Assembly (NCBI RefSeq): GCF_026210795.1
Contig: NC_089452.1
Coordinates: forward strand, 2,294,001-2,358,000
DNA length: 64,000 nucleotides
Source of the DNA: Rhizophagus irregularis
Lineage: Eukaryota > Glomeromycota > Glomeromycetes > Glomerales > Glomeraceae
Reading direction: 5' to 3'
In this document: piece after piece, positions 50,485-59,710 of the stretch
Layout: every line of letters begins with the position of its first letter
How positions within the stretch are numbered: position 1 is the stretch's first letter
Position numbers and translations under genes: made by a program
Notes under the pieces: generated by a model
The model's input: the letters and a program-made list of their open reading frames with translations, nothing else
Database searches by the model: none
Told to the model about the DNA's origin: nothing

Positions 50485-51333
50485 TCAATAAAGCTCTGCT
50501 CCTGTTGAGTCATCCATAACGGCAGGAGAGAAACGTCTACGTTTAAATCGGTCTGTGTTGTCAATCAATGGGTAAAGGTTAGTATGCGAAGAAATTCTTC
50601 ATTTTTTAGGTCTAAGTTCAAGTTCTTTAGCATTGTTGGAAGTGTCTGATGTCGCTCCTGGAGGAAGGATGTTAGTCCGTCTGCAAACCCGTTTGGAGTC
50701 ACTAATACGCTCTTTAGATGCATCAATCATTAATGTGGTAAAATTACTCATTTTCTTATAAATGTCTGATTTGATCTTTTCATCCTCAGATACCAAGTAT
50801 TCATTTGTATAATCTGTCATTTCATAGTGAACATGCTCACTAATTCTGGTTAACGTAAATGCCAAATGTTTTCGACTATTGACATGATTACATGAAGTCC
50901 CCTGAAGAATTGCATCTTCTTTAATTATTCTGATATTCTCAATACACTCATTCTCTAGTCGTAATAAGGCACGACGTTGTGCTTTTGTAAGTGGTGGAGG
51001 CAAGTTGATGTGTAAATTATACATATAGGTGAACCATTCTTTAGAACCAGGAATAATATATGCACCATCAGCGGTGTAAAGAGGATCCTTAGGAATTATA
51101 TTACGATATTTGTGAGGAATAAACATATTAGGGATAGGATTGTACGGGGCTACCATACAAACTATATTAAGTGATGGAGTGTCCTCAACGATATTAGTCA
51201 TAATTTTTCTACCAGGACGTCCAAAAAAAGGCGTCCAAAATTTGTAATTTCTATGATGAAGACTTTGGTTGTAAAGTAGATGTTTGATGGGTTTAAGAAC
51301 AAATTGTATTCGGTAAACATAAACTGATATCAT
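50485..51333 (-). pseudogene. Unidentified protein gene with in-frame TGA
   Basis: ATG at 51333 (MISVYVYRIQFVLKPIKHLL). The frame is open for 244 residues to a TGA at 50599-50601. It then continues in the same frame through RISSHTNLYPLIDNTDRFKR and RRFSPAVMDDSTGAELY to TGA at 50485-50487. Notable segments are GRPGRKIMTNIVEDTPSLN, PPPLTKAQRRALLRLE and a lysine/arginine-rich stretch at the internal stop that could have been a nuclear signal. Upstream, another frame (RAKRRIFHMKKHNPLDHQQH) looks coding too, so the true start may be further 5'. Family not recognised. It could be related to the gene at 44441-47625, since both are followed by the same 77 bp repeat. Confidence 0.55.
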
Positions 51334-51908
51334 TGCACTGTAGCAAATCGATGTTGCTGATGATCGAGAGGATTGTGTTTTTTCATATGAAAAATGCGTC
51401 GTTTAGCCCGATCAAAGTCATCGGGCTGGATGTGAGAGATGCAAGCTGGGTTTATGACCCGTCGCAGTACCTATATGGCCCCTACGGGGCTCAGGAATCC
51501 CCATATATCCGCCACAATCTGGGACAACATCTGGAACAAATATATATACCAAATAACTAGAAAACAATAGAAAAGGAAGCAATAACGGATATAATGAGAG
51601 GGTTGTCCCGGATGTGGCAGATGTGGCAGATGTTTCAGAAAAATTATGAGAGGACATCCCCCCAGAAAAAGTTTTATTTTTACCCCCTCCAGATCTGCCA
51701 CATTCAGAACATCTGGAACAAGTCAGGATTCCGTCTAATAATCTGTTGGAAGCAGTGAGGTAGCAAACCAGGTAAGTTAGCAGGTAAGCCCCTAGAAGGT
51801 CTATAGAGCCAGTAAGACCAACCCCGTCCCACCCCTGTCAGAAAAAATAAGTAATTGAACAATAGGTATTGAGAATAGAGCATATCCAGATAAGTTTAGA
51901 AGACAGTA
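51334..51908. other. GC-richer flank of the virus-like element with inverted words
   Basis: About 51590-51740 carries GATGTGGCAGATGTGGCAGA and, inverted, CCAGATCTGCCACATTCAGA. This could be part of a terminal repeat. Short frames on both strands show no family features. Confidence 0.4.
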
Positions 51909-52229
51909 CTAATCTGTCTTCCTCTTTTTTGCCTCCTTAAGGCATTTATCAATACACTGTTTACACGCATCATCAGAATCTAAGATTTTCTGTCCAAGTT
52001 TTTTGCATTGCCGATTGTAAGCTGTCTGCTGTCTCTTAGCAGCGGTTTCTTTCCTTTTCTCCTTAGTCTTCTTCTTGATCACCCAGTCTATTCCAGTAAA
52101 AGTATTCTTATGCATACTACAAATTGTGCAGTCACCATGCAGCCGATAACGCCCATTTGTAGTCATATCTTGTATTTCACTAGCAGTCTCAGTTTCCTTC
52201 TTGCACTTTAGACAGTAAAAACGTGTCAT
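51909..52229 (-). CDS. Small zinc-ribbon protein (DUF5679-like)
   Basis: 106 residues from ATG 52229 (MTRFYCLKCKKETETASEIQ). Two CxxC knuckles, FYCLKCKK and DCTICSMHK, with TNGRYRLHG between them, match the small DUF5679-type zinc ribbon seen in many large DNA viruses and virus-like elements. The C-terminal half is lysine-rich with another cysteine cluster (ACKQCIDKC). The start lies only 8 bases from the integrase frame on the other strand, so the two share a divergent promoter. A role in nucleic-acid binding is inference. Confidence 0.68.
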   Translation of the reverse strand: MTRFYCLKCKKETETASEIQDMTTNGRYRLHGDCTICSMHKNTFTGIDWVIKKKTKEKRKETAAKRQQTAYNRQCKKLGQKILDSDDACKQCIDKCLKEAKKRKTD

Positions 52230-52237
52230 CTTAAGAT

Positions 52238-53365
52238 TTGAAGTCTGAAATCTTTTCTTTAATTTGTCGTAATATATCACAATTAGAGAATTACTACAAG
52301 TACTACAGTCTATCCAGAGTACCAGCCCGAATTTTAAAAGGTGAAGAGCATTACAACCTATACAAAAAGCCCCTAAAGGAAAAGTCAACAGAACGCCCAA
52401 AGGTAATTGTATGGAAACCAAATGCAACACATCAGGCAGATCTTGCAGAGATGCCAGTTGACCCCAAAGGATTCCACTATTTTCTCATAGTGGTGGAAGT
52501 TGCAGGAAAAAAAGTCGATGCAGAACCCCTAAAGGATAAGACAGCAAATAGGGTTCTCAATGGATTTGTCAAAATCTACAGAAGAAATCGTATCAAGCCT
52601 CCAACACACCGACTGGAGACAGACTTTGGATCAGAATTCACTAACGACCAGGTGCGTGATTTTTTCCTGAACAGCCTAGGAGTAATGATGAGGTTCGGTG
52701 AACCAGGAAGGCATAAACAGCAATCTTATGCTGAAAGAGCTATCCAAGCCATCCAAGAACCCCTTCTTAAACGAATGGTAGCACAGGAGTTGAAAACTGG
52801 GGTGACATCTGTGGAATGGTCAGAAGATTTCCATAATATAGTAAGTAAAGTAAATGAACTCTGGCAGAGAAATCCCCCAGACATTCCGACAGGGTCACCC
52901 AAAGTGTCAAAAAAGACAGACCTCCTCTCTGAAGGAACACGTGTCAGAGTCAAGTTAGATGAACCTATTTCTGTACTTGGTAACAAACTTTACAGAAAAT
53001 TCCGTACAGGAGACATAAGATGGAATCCAAATATTCGTGTAATCAAAAAAATGATACTCTCACCTGAACAGCCTCCTACATATCTCCTTAATGGACCACA
53101 TGGTCGATTAGGTGTATCCAGATGTGCATATACCCGAAAGGAATTGCAAGTAGTTCCTATTAATGAAAAGCCTCCACCTGACTCTGTGATAAGAGGGCAA
53201 CCTGAAAGATTTGTTCCTGAGCAGATACTTCAGCATCGCATTAGAAAAGGTCAAGACCAGTATTTGGTTAAGTGGGAGCGCTATCCAGACACTGAGGCTA
53301 CTTGGGAACCTGCTGACCGGTTAAAGGAGGATGTCCCTGACTTAATTCGCAAATTTTGGGAATAA
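52238..53365 (+). CDS. Retroviral-type integrase with C-terminal chromodomain (Maverick/Polinton type)
   Basis: DDE-type integrase that would insert the element into host DNA. The catalytic core shows D in HQADLAEMP, D in LETDFGSEFTND and E in QQSYAERAIQ, with the usual spacing. An SH3-like DNA-binding segment follows (GTRVRVKLDEP to SRCAYTRKELQVV). A chromodomain is at the C-terminus (EQILQHRIRKGQDQYLVKWE, then ATWEPADRL), which would direct insertion to particular chromatin. The frame is open from 52238 but has no early ATG. An ATA at 52274-52276 before SQLENYYKYYSLSRVPARIL sits where a start would be expected, so the start codon may be mutated. It ends 27 bases from the convergent protease frame. 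Confidence 0.88.
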   Translation: MKSEIFSLICRNISQLENYYKYYSLSRVPARILKGEEHYNLYKKPLKEKSTERPKVIVWKPNATHQADLAEMPVDPKGFHYFLIVVEVAGKKVDAEPLKDKTANRVLNGFVKIYRRNRIKPPTHRLETDFGSEFTNDQVRDFFLNSLGVMMRFGEPGRHKQQSYAERAIQAIQEPLLKRMVAQELKTGVTSVEWSEDFHNIVSKVNELWQRNPPDIPTGSPKVSKKTDLLSEGTRVRVKLDEPISVLGNKLYRKFRTGDIRWNPNIRVIKKMILSPEQPPTYLLNGPHGRLGVSRCAYTRKELQVVPINEKPPPDSVIRGQPERFVPEQILQHRIRKGQDQYLVKWERYPDTEATWEPADRLKEDVPDLIRKFWE

Positions 53366-53392
53366 AAAAAAAAATAGAAGAATTAAAGGGTC

Positions 53393-54133
53393 TTATTTTT
53401 TATCCCCTCGATTAGCATCAGGAACTATCAGGATAAAAACATTCTTTCCATCACAGGTAAAGGCTATATGTTCACGTGATTCATGGACATCATAATTGTA
53501 ACGTTTCAGACACGTCCAGCTCAATCCAATTTCCCTATGCTTGTATCCATCTAAAACTGCAAGATCCTCAGTGATAGCATAATCAGGGGTAAGTTTGATT
53601 GACACTCCCTTTACCATGCCGAATGTCCTACCTGTTCCTGGAGTACCAGATATGTTATATGTAATACTCTTGTCGATATCCAACCCTAATTCCTCAGCAG
53701 CTTCTCTCTGAATAAAAGACGCATTAGCACAAGTGTCTGCTAAACACTGAATTGCTATCCCATTAACCTCCCCATCCAGTGCTAAAAGATCTTTAGTATT
53801 CTCCAAACGAGCTATATCAATATCCATAGGATCATATTCCCTGATATCCTCTTCTTGTTCCTCCTCAGCTAAGTCATCTGAAATCTCTATGACTTTTCTA
53901 GCAGACATCATCTCCTCCTGAAGAATCTCACGGAGTAATTTCCTAAAGTCTGCAGACCTTAATAGGCTTAATAAGTCATTTTTAGTAACAGCTTTTGCAG
54001 GTGTAGACTTACTACCAGTAACTTTCACAGGAATCTTAACAGGGGTTGCTTTGCCTTTCAAGGGTACACTAGAAGAACTAACTGCTGTCTTATTTGGGGA
54101 CGACTTAAGAAGTTTTGAGATACTCGAACCTAC
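53393..54133 (-). CDS. Retropepsin-like aspartic protease domain (Gag-Pro C-terminal part)
   Basis: An open frame with no ATG at its start, reading from the A9 run at 54134-54142 to TAA 53393-53395. A low-complexity lysine/serine stretch is followed by an acidic linker (DDLAEEEQEEDIREYDPMDI). The protease core is NGIAIQCLADTCANASFI, with flap-like GTPGTGRTFGMVKGV and the ILIVPD end. The catalytic Asp-Thr is present, but the third position of DTG is cysteine (DTC). It lies in the -1 frame relative to the upstream Gag-like frame, at an A_AAA_AAG heptamer. Likely expressed, if at all, as a fusion with the Gag-like protein. It would cleave a polyprotein during particle maturation; that role is inferred. 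Confidence 0.72.
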   Translation of the reverse strand, partial: VGSSISKLLKSSPNKTAVSSSSVPLKGKATPVKIPVKVTGSKSTPAKAVTKNDLLSLLRSADFRKLLREILQEEMMSARKVIEISDDLAEEEQEEDIREYDPMDIDIARLENTKDLLALDGEVNGIAIQCLADTCANASFIQREAAEELGLDIDKSITYNISGTPGTGRTFGMVKGVSIKLTPDYAITEDLAVLDGYKHREIGLSWTCLKRYNYDVHESREHIAFTCDGKNVFILIVPDANRGDKK

Positions 54134-54139
54134 TTTTTT
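54133..54139 (-). promoter_or_regulatory. Candidate -1 ribosomal frameshift site A_AAA_AAG
   Basis: In the Gag frame the codons read TCA AAA AAA AAG TAG. The last seven bases before TAG form the A AAA AAG slippery heptamer in the correct phase. Slipping back one base bypasses the TAG (54130-54132) and enters the protease frame. It could equally be a one-base loss in the homopolymer. Confidence 0.45.
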
Positions 54140-54537
54140 TTTGACCCAACACGAACCATATAGACATCACCATCTTTTTCTCTCAATTCTACCTTTTCAC
54201 CAAAACTCACAGTATCAATGTCCATAGCATCATCGTTAAGATCAAGGTTTCTCATTGCTCAGGCCAAATCCAGATCATCACGTCTATCTTTAGCCTTCTG
54301 AAGTTGATTTGTAAGTATTTTAGACGTCCCACGTTTATATCCCATAATAAGATCAATAGCATTTTGATGATCATCCAAAGTCCACTCAGGAGCATCAGGG
54401 TCATCACCAACATCAGGTTCTACATAACCATCATCCCAATCAGGATCCTGATGATCCTGAATAACACGTCTCTGTGGTTTTGGTCGAACAGGTTTAATCT
54501 GCTGTCTATAGACTGGTGGATTACGAACTGGCTGAGC
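54134..54537 (-). pseudogene. Gag-Pro linker region between two in-frame stops
   Basis: Continuous with the Gag-like frame after a TAG at 54538-54540. It reads AQPVRNPPVYRQQIKPVRPK, then DPDWDDGYVEPDVGDD. It then reaches KAKDRRDDLDLA and TGA at 54259-54261, and continues AMRNLDLNDDAMDIDTVSFG and VELREKDGDVYMVRVGSKKK. The composition is acidic and disordered. No CCHC zinc knuckle is present. The two stops are one C-to-T step from CAG and CGA. Confidence 0.6.
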
Positions 54538-55527
54538 CTATAATTGTTTAAATTGCACCTGAAAATTCTTGGTAAGTTCTTCAGCCTGAGCCTTAAGCAA
54601 CTCTTGTAATTGTTCTTGAGTAACCCCAGATGACTTTGATGTCAGTACGACAGGTTCCTGTTTTCCTAATGGAGGTTGAGTTACATCACTGTAATCTGCT
54701 CGAAGTCGCCGATTTCTATCTTGTAACCCCAAGCGCATTTCAGTCCTTCTCCATTCTAAATTTCTCAGATGTTTAACCAAGTCATCAGGATTAAGATTGT
54801 GAAACCTTTCTGCTTCAAAAATATTATCAGCCGAAAGACCTCTAAAGAACTGGTCAATAATAAGATCATCAGTTAGTCTTAGTAATTTTCCAGCCCTCTT
54901 TACAGTTTTATAAAATGCATCAACTGGCTCATTTTCCTGGTAAAGACTGTTAAAACGGATACGTTTCTTTTCATCTAAAACAGTTGGAAATTGTGTTCTA
55001 AGCCAATAAAGCGCCTGATTAGGTTTAATACCTGGAAAAACTATAGGATGATTATTATTAACAGCAACACCAGCATCTGCAGTAGCTGGAGCAGCTCTAT
55101 CTGTGGGACGAGCACCAGCTCTTTTCCAAGCTTCATCTCCAGCCATTAAATCATGAGTAGGAATAAATGCTGCTCTAATAGTTACTAATGCATTAACTGG
55201 ATCTCTTGAATAGATTTGTGCTTCAGACCCATTTACATAAGTACCTACATTCGGTCCTCCTGCACCTTCTGGTATCACTAATGCTACAAAAGCAGCTAAA
55301 TTAGCTCCACCAGCTGAAGTGATACCAGAAAGTTCCCAATTTTTTCCTGTAATTTCTCGATCAAACCATTCAGCTGCTTCACCAGCCATGCAGCTTCTAA
55401 GTATACCCATAGCTCTTTTCCAAGACTCTGGTGGCCCTCCAGCAGCATATGGGTTAAGATTAATAGTATCAAGATAACCCATATAAAGCCTAACAAATGT
55501 ATCAATATCATCAGTAGCTTTACCTCA
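54538..55527 (-). pseudogene. Gag-like capsid domain (Ty3/Gypsy-type)
   Basis: The reading GKATDDIDTFVRLYMGYLDT starts just after a TGA at 55525-55527. The ATG at 55482 lies inside this conserved block, so it is not the native start. The C-terminal half matches the retrotransposon Gag fold: ALYWLRTQFPTVLDEKKRIR, then SLYQENEPVDAFYKTVKRAG and LIIDQFFRGLSADNIFEAER. An alanine/glycine-rich insertion sits between the halves. It ends at a TAG at 54538. In retroelements Gag builds the particle shell. Here no reverse transcriptase, LTR or primer site adjoins it; its neighbours are an integrase on the other strand and a packaging ATPase. Confidence 0.72.
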
Positions 55528-55540
55528 AAAATTGGCAATC

Positions 55541-56338
55541 CTATCGCAGTGGTAGCCATATCGTCTCTAGTGGATTGTTTAAAAGAGGTGGAGGAGGGTT
55601 CAATTGTCTAATTCGAAACCATTGTACCTGAATTCTAAGAGCAGCTATCTGTTGGAAAAGTCTATTCCTAAGTCTCCCTAATGTCTGAATCCCAAAACGC
55701 ACCCTATTATTAGCATGTGCTAGCTGTGCATTAACCTGTCCAAGTTGCGCATTAGCCAATACAAGTTGTCCTCCAGTTCGAGTAGCCCTCAGCCGCCAAT
55801 GATTTAGAAGGATATTACCACGATTCACAGCATTTTGAGCCTCATTACGATCCATTACTGCTTGAGTATAATCTGCTTGTAATACATTACGTTCATGTCG
55901 TGCCTGATTACGTTCACCTATAGCCCGTCGATGAAGCTCTACCATAGTATCATAATCTCTTTGCAGGTTATGGTTTTCTTCTATGAAATTATCATTGGCA
56001 GCACATATAATAACTAATTGACGTTCTAAATTAGTAAACGTTTTATCAAATGCATTTATCTTACCTTGTGCAAAAACTAACAAATCTTTTGTAATACCAA
56101 ATTCTTCATGTTTTGCTTTACAGTGATACATTAATATATTAATAATATGTTTGATTTGATTATTTGCCTCCTGTATCTCTGAATCAACAGTTAAACGACC
56201 CCTGGTAGTCAATAAATTTGCATGAGCCTTAAGTATTCTAACTAATTCATCATCGTCTTCTTCATTAGCCAAGTGTGTAGGAGGCGGTCCAGTAGGTTCT
56301 GAAGGAGTATAAACTGGAATTGGTGTTGATGTCGACAT
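55541..56338 (-). CDS. Coiled-coil protein, probable N-terminal part of the Gag-like polyprotein
   Basis: 265 residues from ATG 56338 (MSTSTPIPVYTPSEPTGPPP). A proline-rich start is followed by long heptad-type helices (ERNQARHERNVLQADYTQAV, and LANAQLGQVNAQLAHANNRV). The C-terminus runs into PPPPLLNNPLETI, after which two other frames pick up (MATTAIGLP and FRGKATDDIDTF), so a one-base loss near 55535-55550 has probably cut it off from the Gag-like domain. The start is 31 bases from the divergent ATPase start, implying a shared bidirectional promoter. Confidence 0.7.
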   Translation of the reverse strand: MSTSTPIPVYTPSEPTGPPPTHLANEEDDDELVRILKAHANLLTTRGRLTVDSEIQEANNQIKHIINILMYHCKAKHEEFGITKDLLVFAQGKINAFDKTFTNLERQLVIICAANDNFIEENHNLQRDYDTMVELHRRAIGERNQARHERNVLQADYTQAVMDRNEAQNAVNRGNILLNHWRLRATRTGGQLVLANAQLGQVNAQLAHANNRVRFGIQTLGRLRNRLFQQIAALRIQVQWFRIRQLNPPPPLLNNPLETIWLPLR

Positions 56339-56369
56339 AGTATTTAAACTAAGTAAGAATAAAATTCAA

Positions 56370-57233
56370 ATGGATCTTTATGTATACAATTTGGACGAGT
56401 ACACGACTGACTCAAGACAAGGCAATAAGTTTGCTCCATCATGGCCCTTTCGATTAGCCGTAGCAGGTAGCTCAGACTCAGGTAAGACAACTATGATCAT
56501 TAACTTGTTAATGGGTGACAAGAAGGCAAAGGAAGATGGTAATCGGTATGTACTATGTGATGCAGTACTTTTAGTTGGCAGATATCTTGACGAGCTGAAG
56601 TGGGCAGTTGTACATGATTTTTTCGAAGAGGAGAAGATCCCATTCACTGCAGTAACCCATAGTGAGATTCCAGAGATTGACTCCTTCAACCCTACTCAAG
56701 CTACTGTGGTAATCTTCGAGGATCTGATGGATGCACCTAAAAAAATCCAGGATCTCATTACTGGTTACTTTACACATGGACGACACAAAAATATTTCATA
56801 TATTTATGTAGCTCAAAGATTCTTTGCCATTCCTAAGGCTATTCGAGAAAATGTTAACTACATCTCACTGCATGGAGGTCATGGGAGCCTTACAGATACT
56901 AAGAGAATCATTCGCCTATATACAGAAGAATCAGAGTCATTAGCACCAGTAATTGATGATCTTACTTTGCAACGTAAATTTGTAGTGTTTGATCTTAGAC
57001 GGTCTAAAAGTGATCCACTGTCCATTCGAGTAAGATGGGATACTAGTCTCAGTTCGATCACAGAGCAATCTCAGTTCAATCCTAGTTCAATCTCAGTTCA
57101 ATCTCAGTTTGATCCAAGTTTGAACCCAGTTCGATCTCAGTCTGAACCCAGTTCAATCACAGTTCGATCCAAGTTTAGTCCCTATGGTCAGAAAGCTGTA
57201 TCTGAAGCAAAAAAAAGGTGGACACTTGATTGA
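56370..57233 (+). CDS. A32/FtsK-HerA-type DNA packaging ATPase
   Basis: 287 residues from ATG 56370 (MDLYVYNLDEYTTDSRQGNK). Walker A is AGSSDSGKTTMI at about residue 32. Walker B is ATVVIFEDLMD near residue 112. The sensor/arginine region is GRHKNISYIYVAQRFFAIPK. This order is that of the poxvirus A32-like genome-packaging ATPases that are hallmark genes of Polintons, adenovirus-like elements and virophages. The C-terminal ~50 residues are repeats (QFNPSSISVQSQFDPSLNP) coded by degenerate CAGTTCGATC-type units at about 57040-57180, probably a late extension. The frame is intact. It points to DNA being packaged into particles. Confidence 0.85.
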   Translation: MDLYVYNLDEYTTDSRQGNKFAPSWPFRLAVAGSSDSGKTTMIINLLMGDKKAKEDGNRYVLCDAVLLVGRYLDELKWAVVHDFFEEEKIPFTAVTHSEIPEIDSFNPTQATVVIFEDLMDAPKKIQDLITGYFTHGRHKNISYIYVAQRFFAIPKAIRENVNYISLHGGHGSLTDTKRIIRLYTEESESLAPVIDDLTLQRKFVVFDLRRSKSDPLSIRVRWDTSLSSITEQSQFNPSSISVQSQFDPSLNPVRSQSEPSSITVRSKFSPYGQKAVSEAKKRWTLD

Positions 57234-57594
57234 ATTTGCTCGGGTATTTCCATCCCCTAAAGAGCGTCAACATTTACTTGTACCTGGTGTCTTAGCCAAG
57301 AATACAGATACCTGGATTAAATTTGTCTTTCGGGAAGCTTATGGACTCTCTGGTAAGACCCTAGGAGCTGACTTTCAGGACTTTTTAGCAAAAGTACAGG
57401 GTAGGACTGCAAAGACTGAAACTCTGAAAACTGAGAATGTGAAGGAGTTATTCTCCCGATATGAAGCCCTGAAGTCTAGTCGCCCTCTGGATAATAAAAA
57501 AATAATAGAAGGTATTGAAGTCCTTCTACAGATCTTTTCTAAGAGCCATATAGACCGTCGAGCATTACAAGTAGAGATTAATAGTATCTTGTGA
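57184..57594 (+). CDS. Unidentified 136-residue protein of the virus-like element
   Basis: ATG at 57184 (MVRKLYLKQKKGGHLIEFAR) inside the last 50 bases of the ATPase gene. Basic N-terminus, central FVFREAYGLSGKTLGADFQD, helical C-terminus ending SKSHIDRRALQVEINSIL. The 3' end overlaps the convergent gene at 57578 by 17 bases. No family recognised. Size and position suggest a small structural or DNA-binding protein of the element (inference). Confidence 0.7.
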   Translation: MVRKLYLKQKKGGHLIEFARVFPSPKERQHLLVPGVLAKNTDTWIKFVFREAYGLSGKTLGADFQDFLAKVQGRTAKTETLKTENVKELFSRYEALKSSRPLDNKKIIEGIEVLLQIFSKSHIDRRALQVEINSIL

Positions 57595-58132
57595 GAATAT
57601 CAAGTAATTCGTCTGCAGAAGCTCTAAGAATCATAGCACTTTTTTTACGGCCTTCAAAGTCAATCCTTAACATCTTAGCCTTCAACCCTATTGCTCCTAA
57701 GGCACGAGAAGCAAAGTTCTTAGTCATTGAATTATTTATATGATTTACATAGTTCTCATAGAATGTATTGAAAGGCTCATCGATACCATCTGGATATGTA
57801 TCCCTTAGAAATTGATATAAGGCAATTTCTCCACTATCACAACCTATGGCTATAAGCTGTTTGAGAAGCCACTTCCTAATATCTTCATATGGCTCTCCAT
57901 CCATAATTTTCATATCCAGTCTTTGTGTAAACAATTGTGTAAAGTCCACATTACTTGCCCGACGAATGATCTGAACTAACTTATTCCTAGCAAGTCCCAA
58001 GGCTTGTAGAGGGTCATTCTCATCACTAATCTTCTTTATAATCTGTCTGTATAATACACTGGATAATCCTCTATGTGCTGTTTTTGGAGTGATTACTCCA
58101 CAGTTTTGGTACTGGTTTATTACAATTGATGT
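57578..58132 (-). pseudogene. Unidentified 186-residue protein, interrupted by hAT insertion
   Basis: The frame runs from the hAT border to the stop at 57578. Its first codons lie beyond the transposon: ATG at 62209, then 14 bases to 62196. Removing the element and one copy of the 8 bp duplication gives 561 nt, exactly 187 codons, so the gene was intact before insertion. Start: MPTSIVINQYQNCGVITPKT. Interior: LSSVLYRQIIKKISDENDPL and FTQLFTQRLDMKIMDGEPYE. Predominantly helical; family not recognised. Nothing but the insertion breaks it. Confidence 0.75.
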
Positions 58133-58371
58133 TAGAGCTTTTCACCGGATTATCCTATGAATAATTTAGGATAACCCACTAGGAAATTTTAAGATCCGGA
58201 TATCCTATCAAATAGGATAACGGGTAATCCGAATAATCAACCTAGACTAATCCGAATTATCCCAGGATAATATATACGCAAATAGTGAGTAGTGACCCGT
58301 GACCCGACGGACGACGGTACATAATAATACAGTATGCTCATCTGACTAAACCGACCGATCAAAAGTTCGTT

Positions 58372-59480
58372 ATGTCTGAAGCTAGTACACCCGTTCAAGT
58401 GCCACCGCAACTGGAAACGAGTCATTCACGTTAGCGGACGAAATTAAAAAATATAAGACATGTTCTTATTGAATTTTTACAGAAAGAAGAGGACTTGGAG
58501 CTTGACGACGATGACTTGGAAATTATTCGCAAAGAAAAAGTTAATGGCCGTGACTTTCTCAAGTTAACCGAAGAAAAGCTTGAACGACATGGAATGAAAA
58601 TGGGACCTGCATCGAGGCTTGCGGACTTTGCCAAAGAGTGTAAGGAGAGGAAGAAGCGCTCGTTTTCCTCGTATAAGACTCTGAAAGACTTAAAAGAGGT
58701 ATTAGCAAAATATGGAATTGATGGTAATGGGATAGGTGCAATCCGTCAATTTCCACCAAGTGAGTCTTCCCAGCTTATTAATTATTATTTCATGAATTAT
58801 TATGCTAGTGAGCGGGCTAATTTTATCGTTCTTCTTTCTAGAAACATATACACTCGAAGACAATGATGAGGAATTGATACAATGTGTAAAGGAAATAAAG
58901 CGCAGGTTGGGAAATATGGGGACATTGCTTGCTGATAGCAACGAAGCCATGCGGTGTGAATATATTTCAGCCATCCTTCACGCTTCGCTATATATTGTCA
59001 AGAGAATAACAGAAAAGGAGATCACTTTGGCTCCCCAGTTAGAAGTTGTCGGTGAGGAAAATACCGGTCGCGTCGATTATGCGGTCAAGGCCCTTGAGGA
59101 ACTTATTTGCATCACGGAAGGGAGATTATATCAAGTGGTCATGGGCTTTGCTCAGAATCTGGTCCAATGCGAAAGTGCGTTGCAGGTTAATAAGAAACGT
59201 AAGGCAGATACTGCTTTCGGGGAGGATTTTGACTATATTTATGGAATCGTTACAACAGCTACGGATTGGTATTTCATCCTATACGCTTCAGACGGAATAT
59301 CTTAGTATCCGATTTACCGAGTCTGCTTTGAAAGAGGGTTCGGAAGAAGAAAAGGAGTTGTTTAGAAATGTGAAGCGAGTGATAGAAGTTGTTGTTGGTT
59401 TATTGAAGGATAGGGTAGATGTAGATAAGGAACCAGCGATGAAGAAGCAACGGGTTCAAGAGTATTTTGAGAAAAAATAA
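58372..59480 (+). pseudogene. Cargo gene inside the hAT element (SAM-like domain, helical C-terminus)
   Basis: Start MSEASTPVQVPPQLETSHS at 58372. A frame change follows, then CSLIEFLQ-like sequence leads into KEEDLELDDDDLEIIRKEKV and LKLTEEKLERHGMKMGPASR, a SAM-domain-like fold. It continues to YGIDGNGIGAIRQFPP. An intron at 58760-58841 (GTGAGT to TTTCTAG) joins to KTYTLEDNDEELIQCVKEIK. The C-terminal part runs through ITEGRLYQVVMGFAQNLVQC and TTATDWYFILYASDGIS. It then shifts frame near 59290-59303 to LSIRFTESALKEG and ends at TAA 59478-59480. Two frame changes before the SAM region and one near the end make this copy inactive. It resembles a protein family often seen in Rhizophagus; that is recall, not a search. 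Confidence 0.68.
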
Positions 59481-59710
59481 TCATGTAAATAAATTAATAT
59501 AGAAATGTCATGTATACGGTCTGCATCCGAAACTTGTAATTTATTTTTGAGTTGCTTTAATCATTGTAACAATAGATAATAATAATTGTAATAAATTTAT
59601 TCTTCATTTATAAAAGAGAATTTTATTTAGTAAAATAATTCGAATATGTAAAATGATATATCACGTTCAAGAACAAATCTCAATTCTAATACATATATGA
59701 ATAAACATAA

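Noticed and set aside
51333-51701. Short frames on both strands in the GC-richer flank
   Set aside because: Mutually overlapping, no ATG-supported start with family similarity.
52726-52986. Antisense frame within the integrase
   Set aside because: Shadow of the integrase coding strand.
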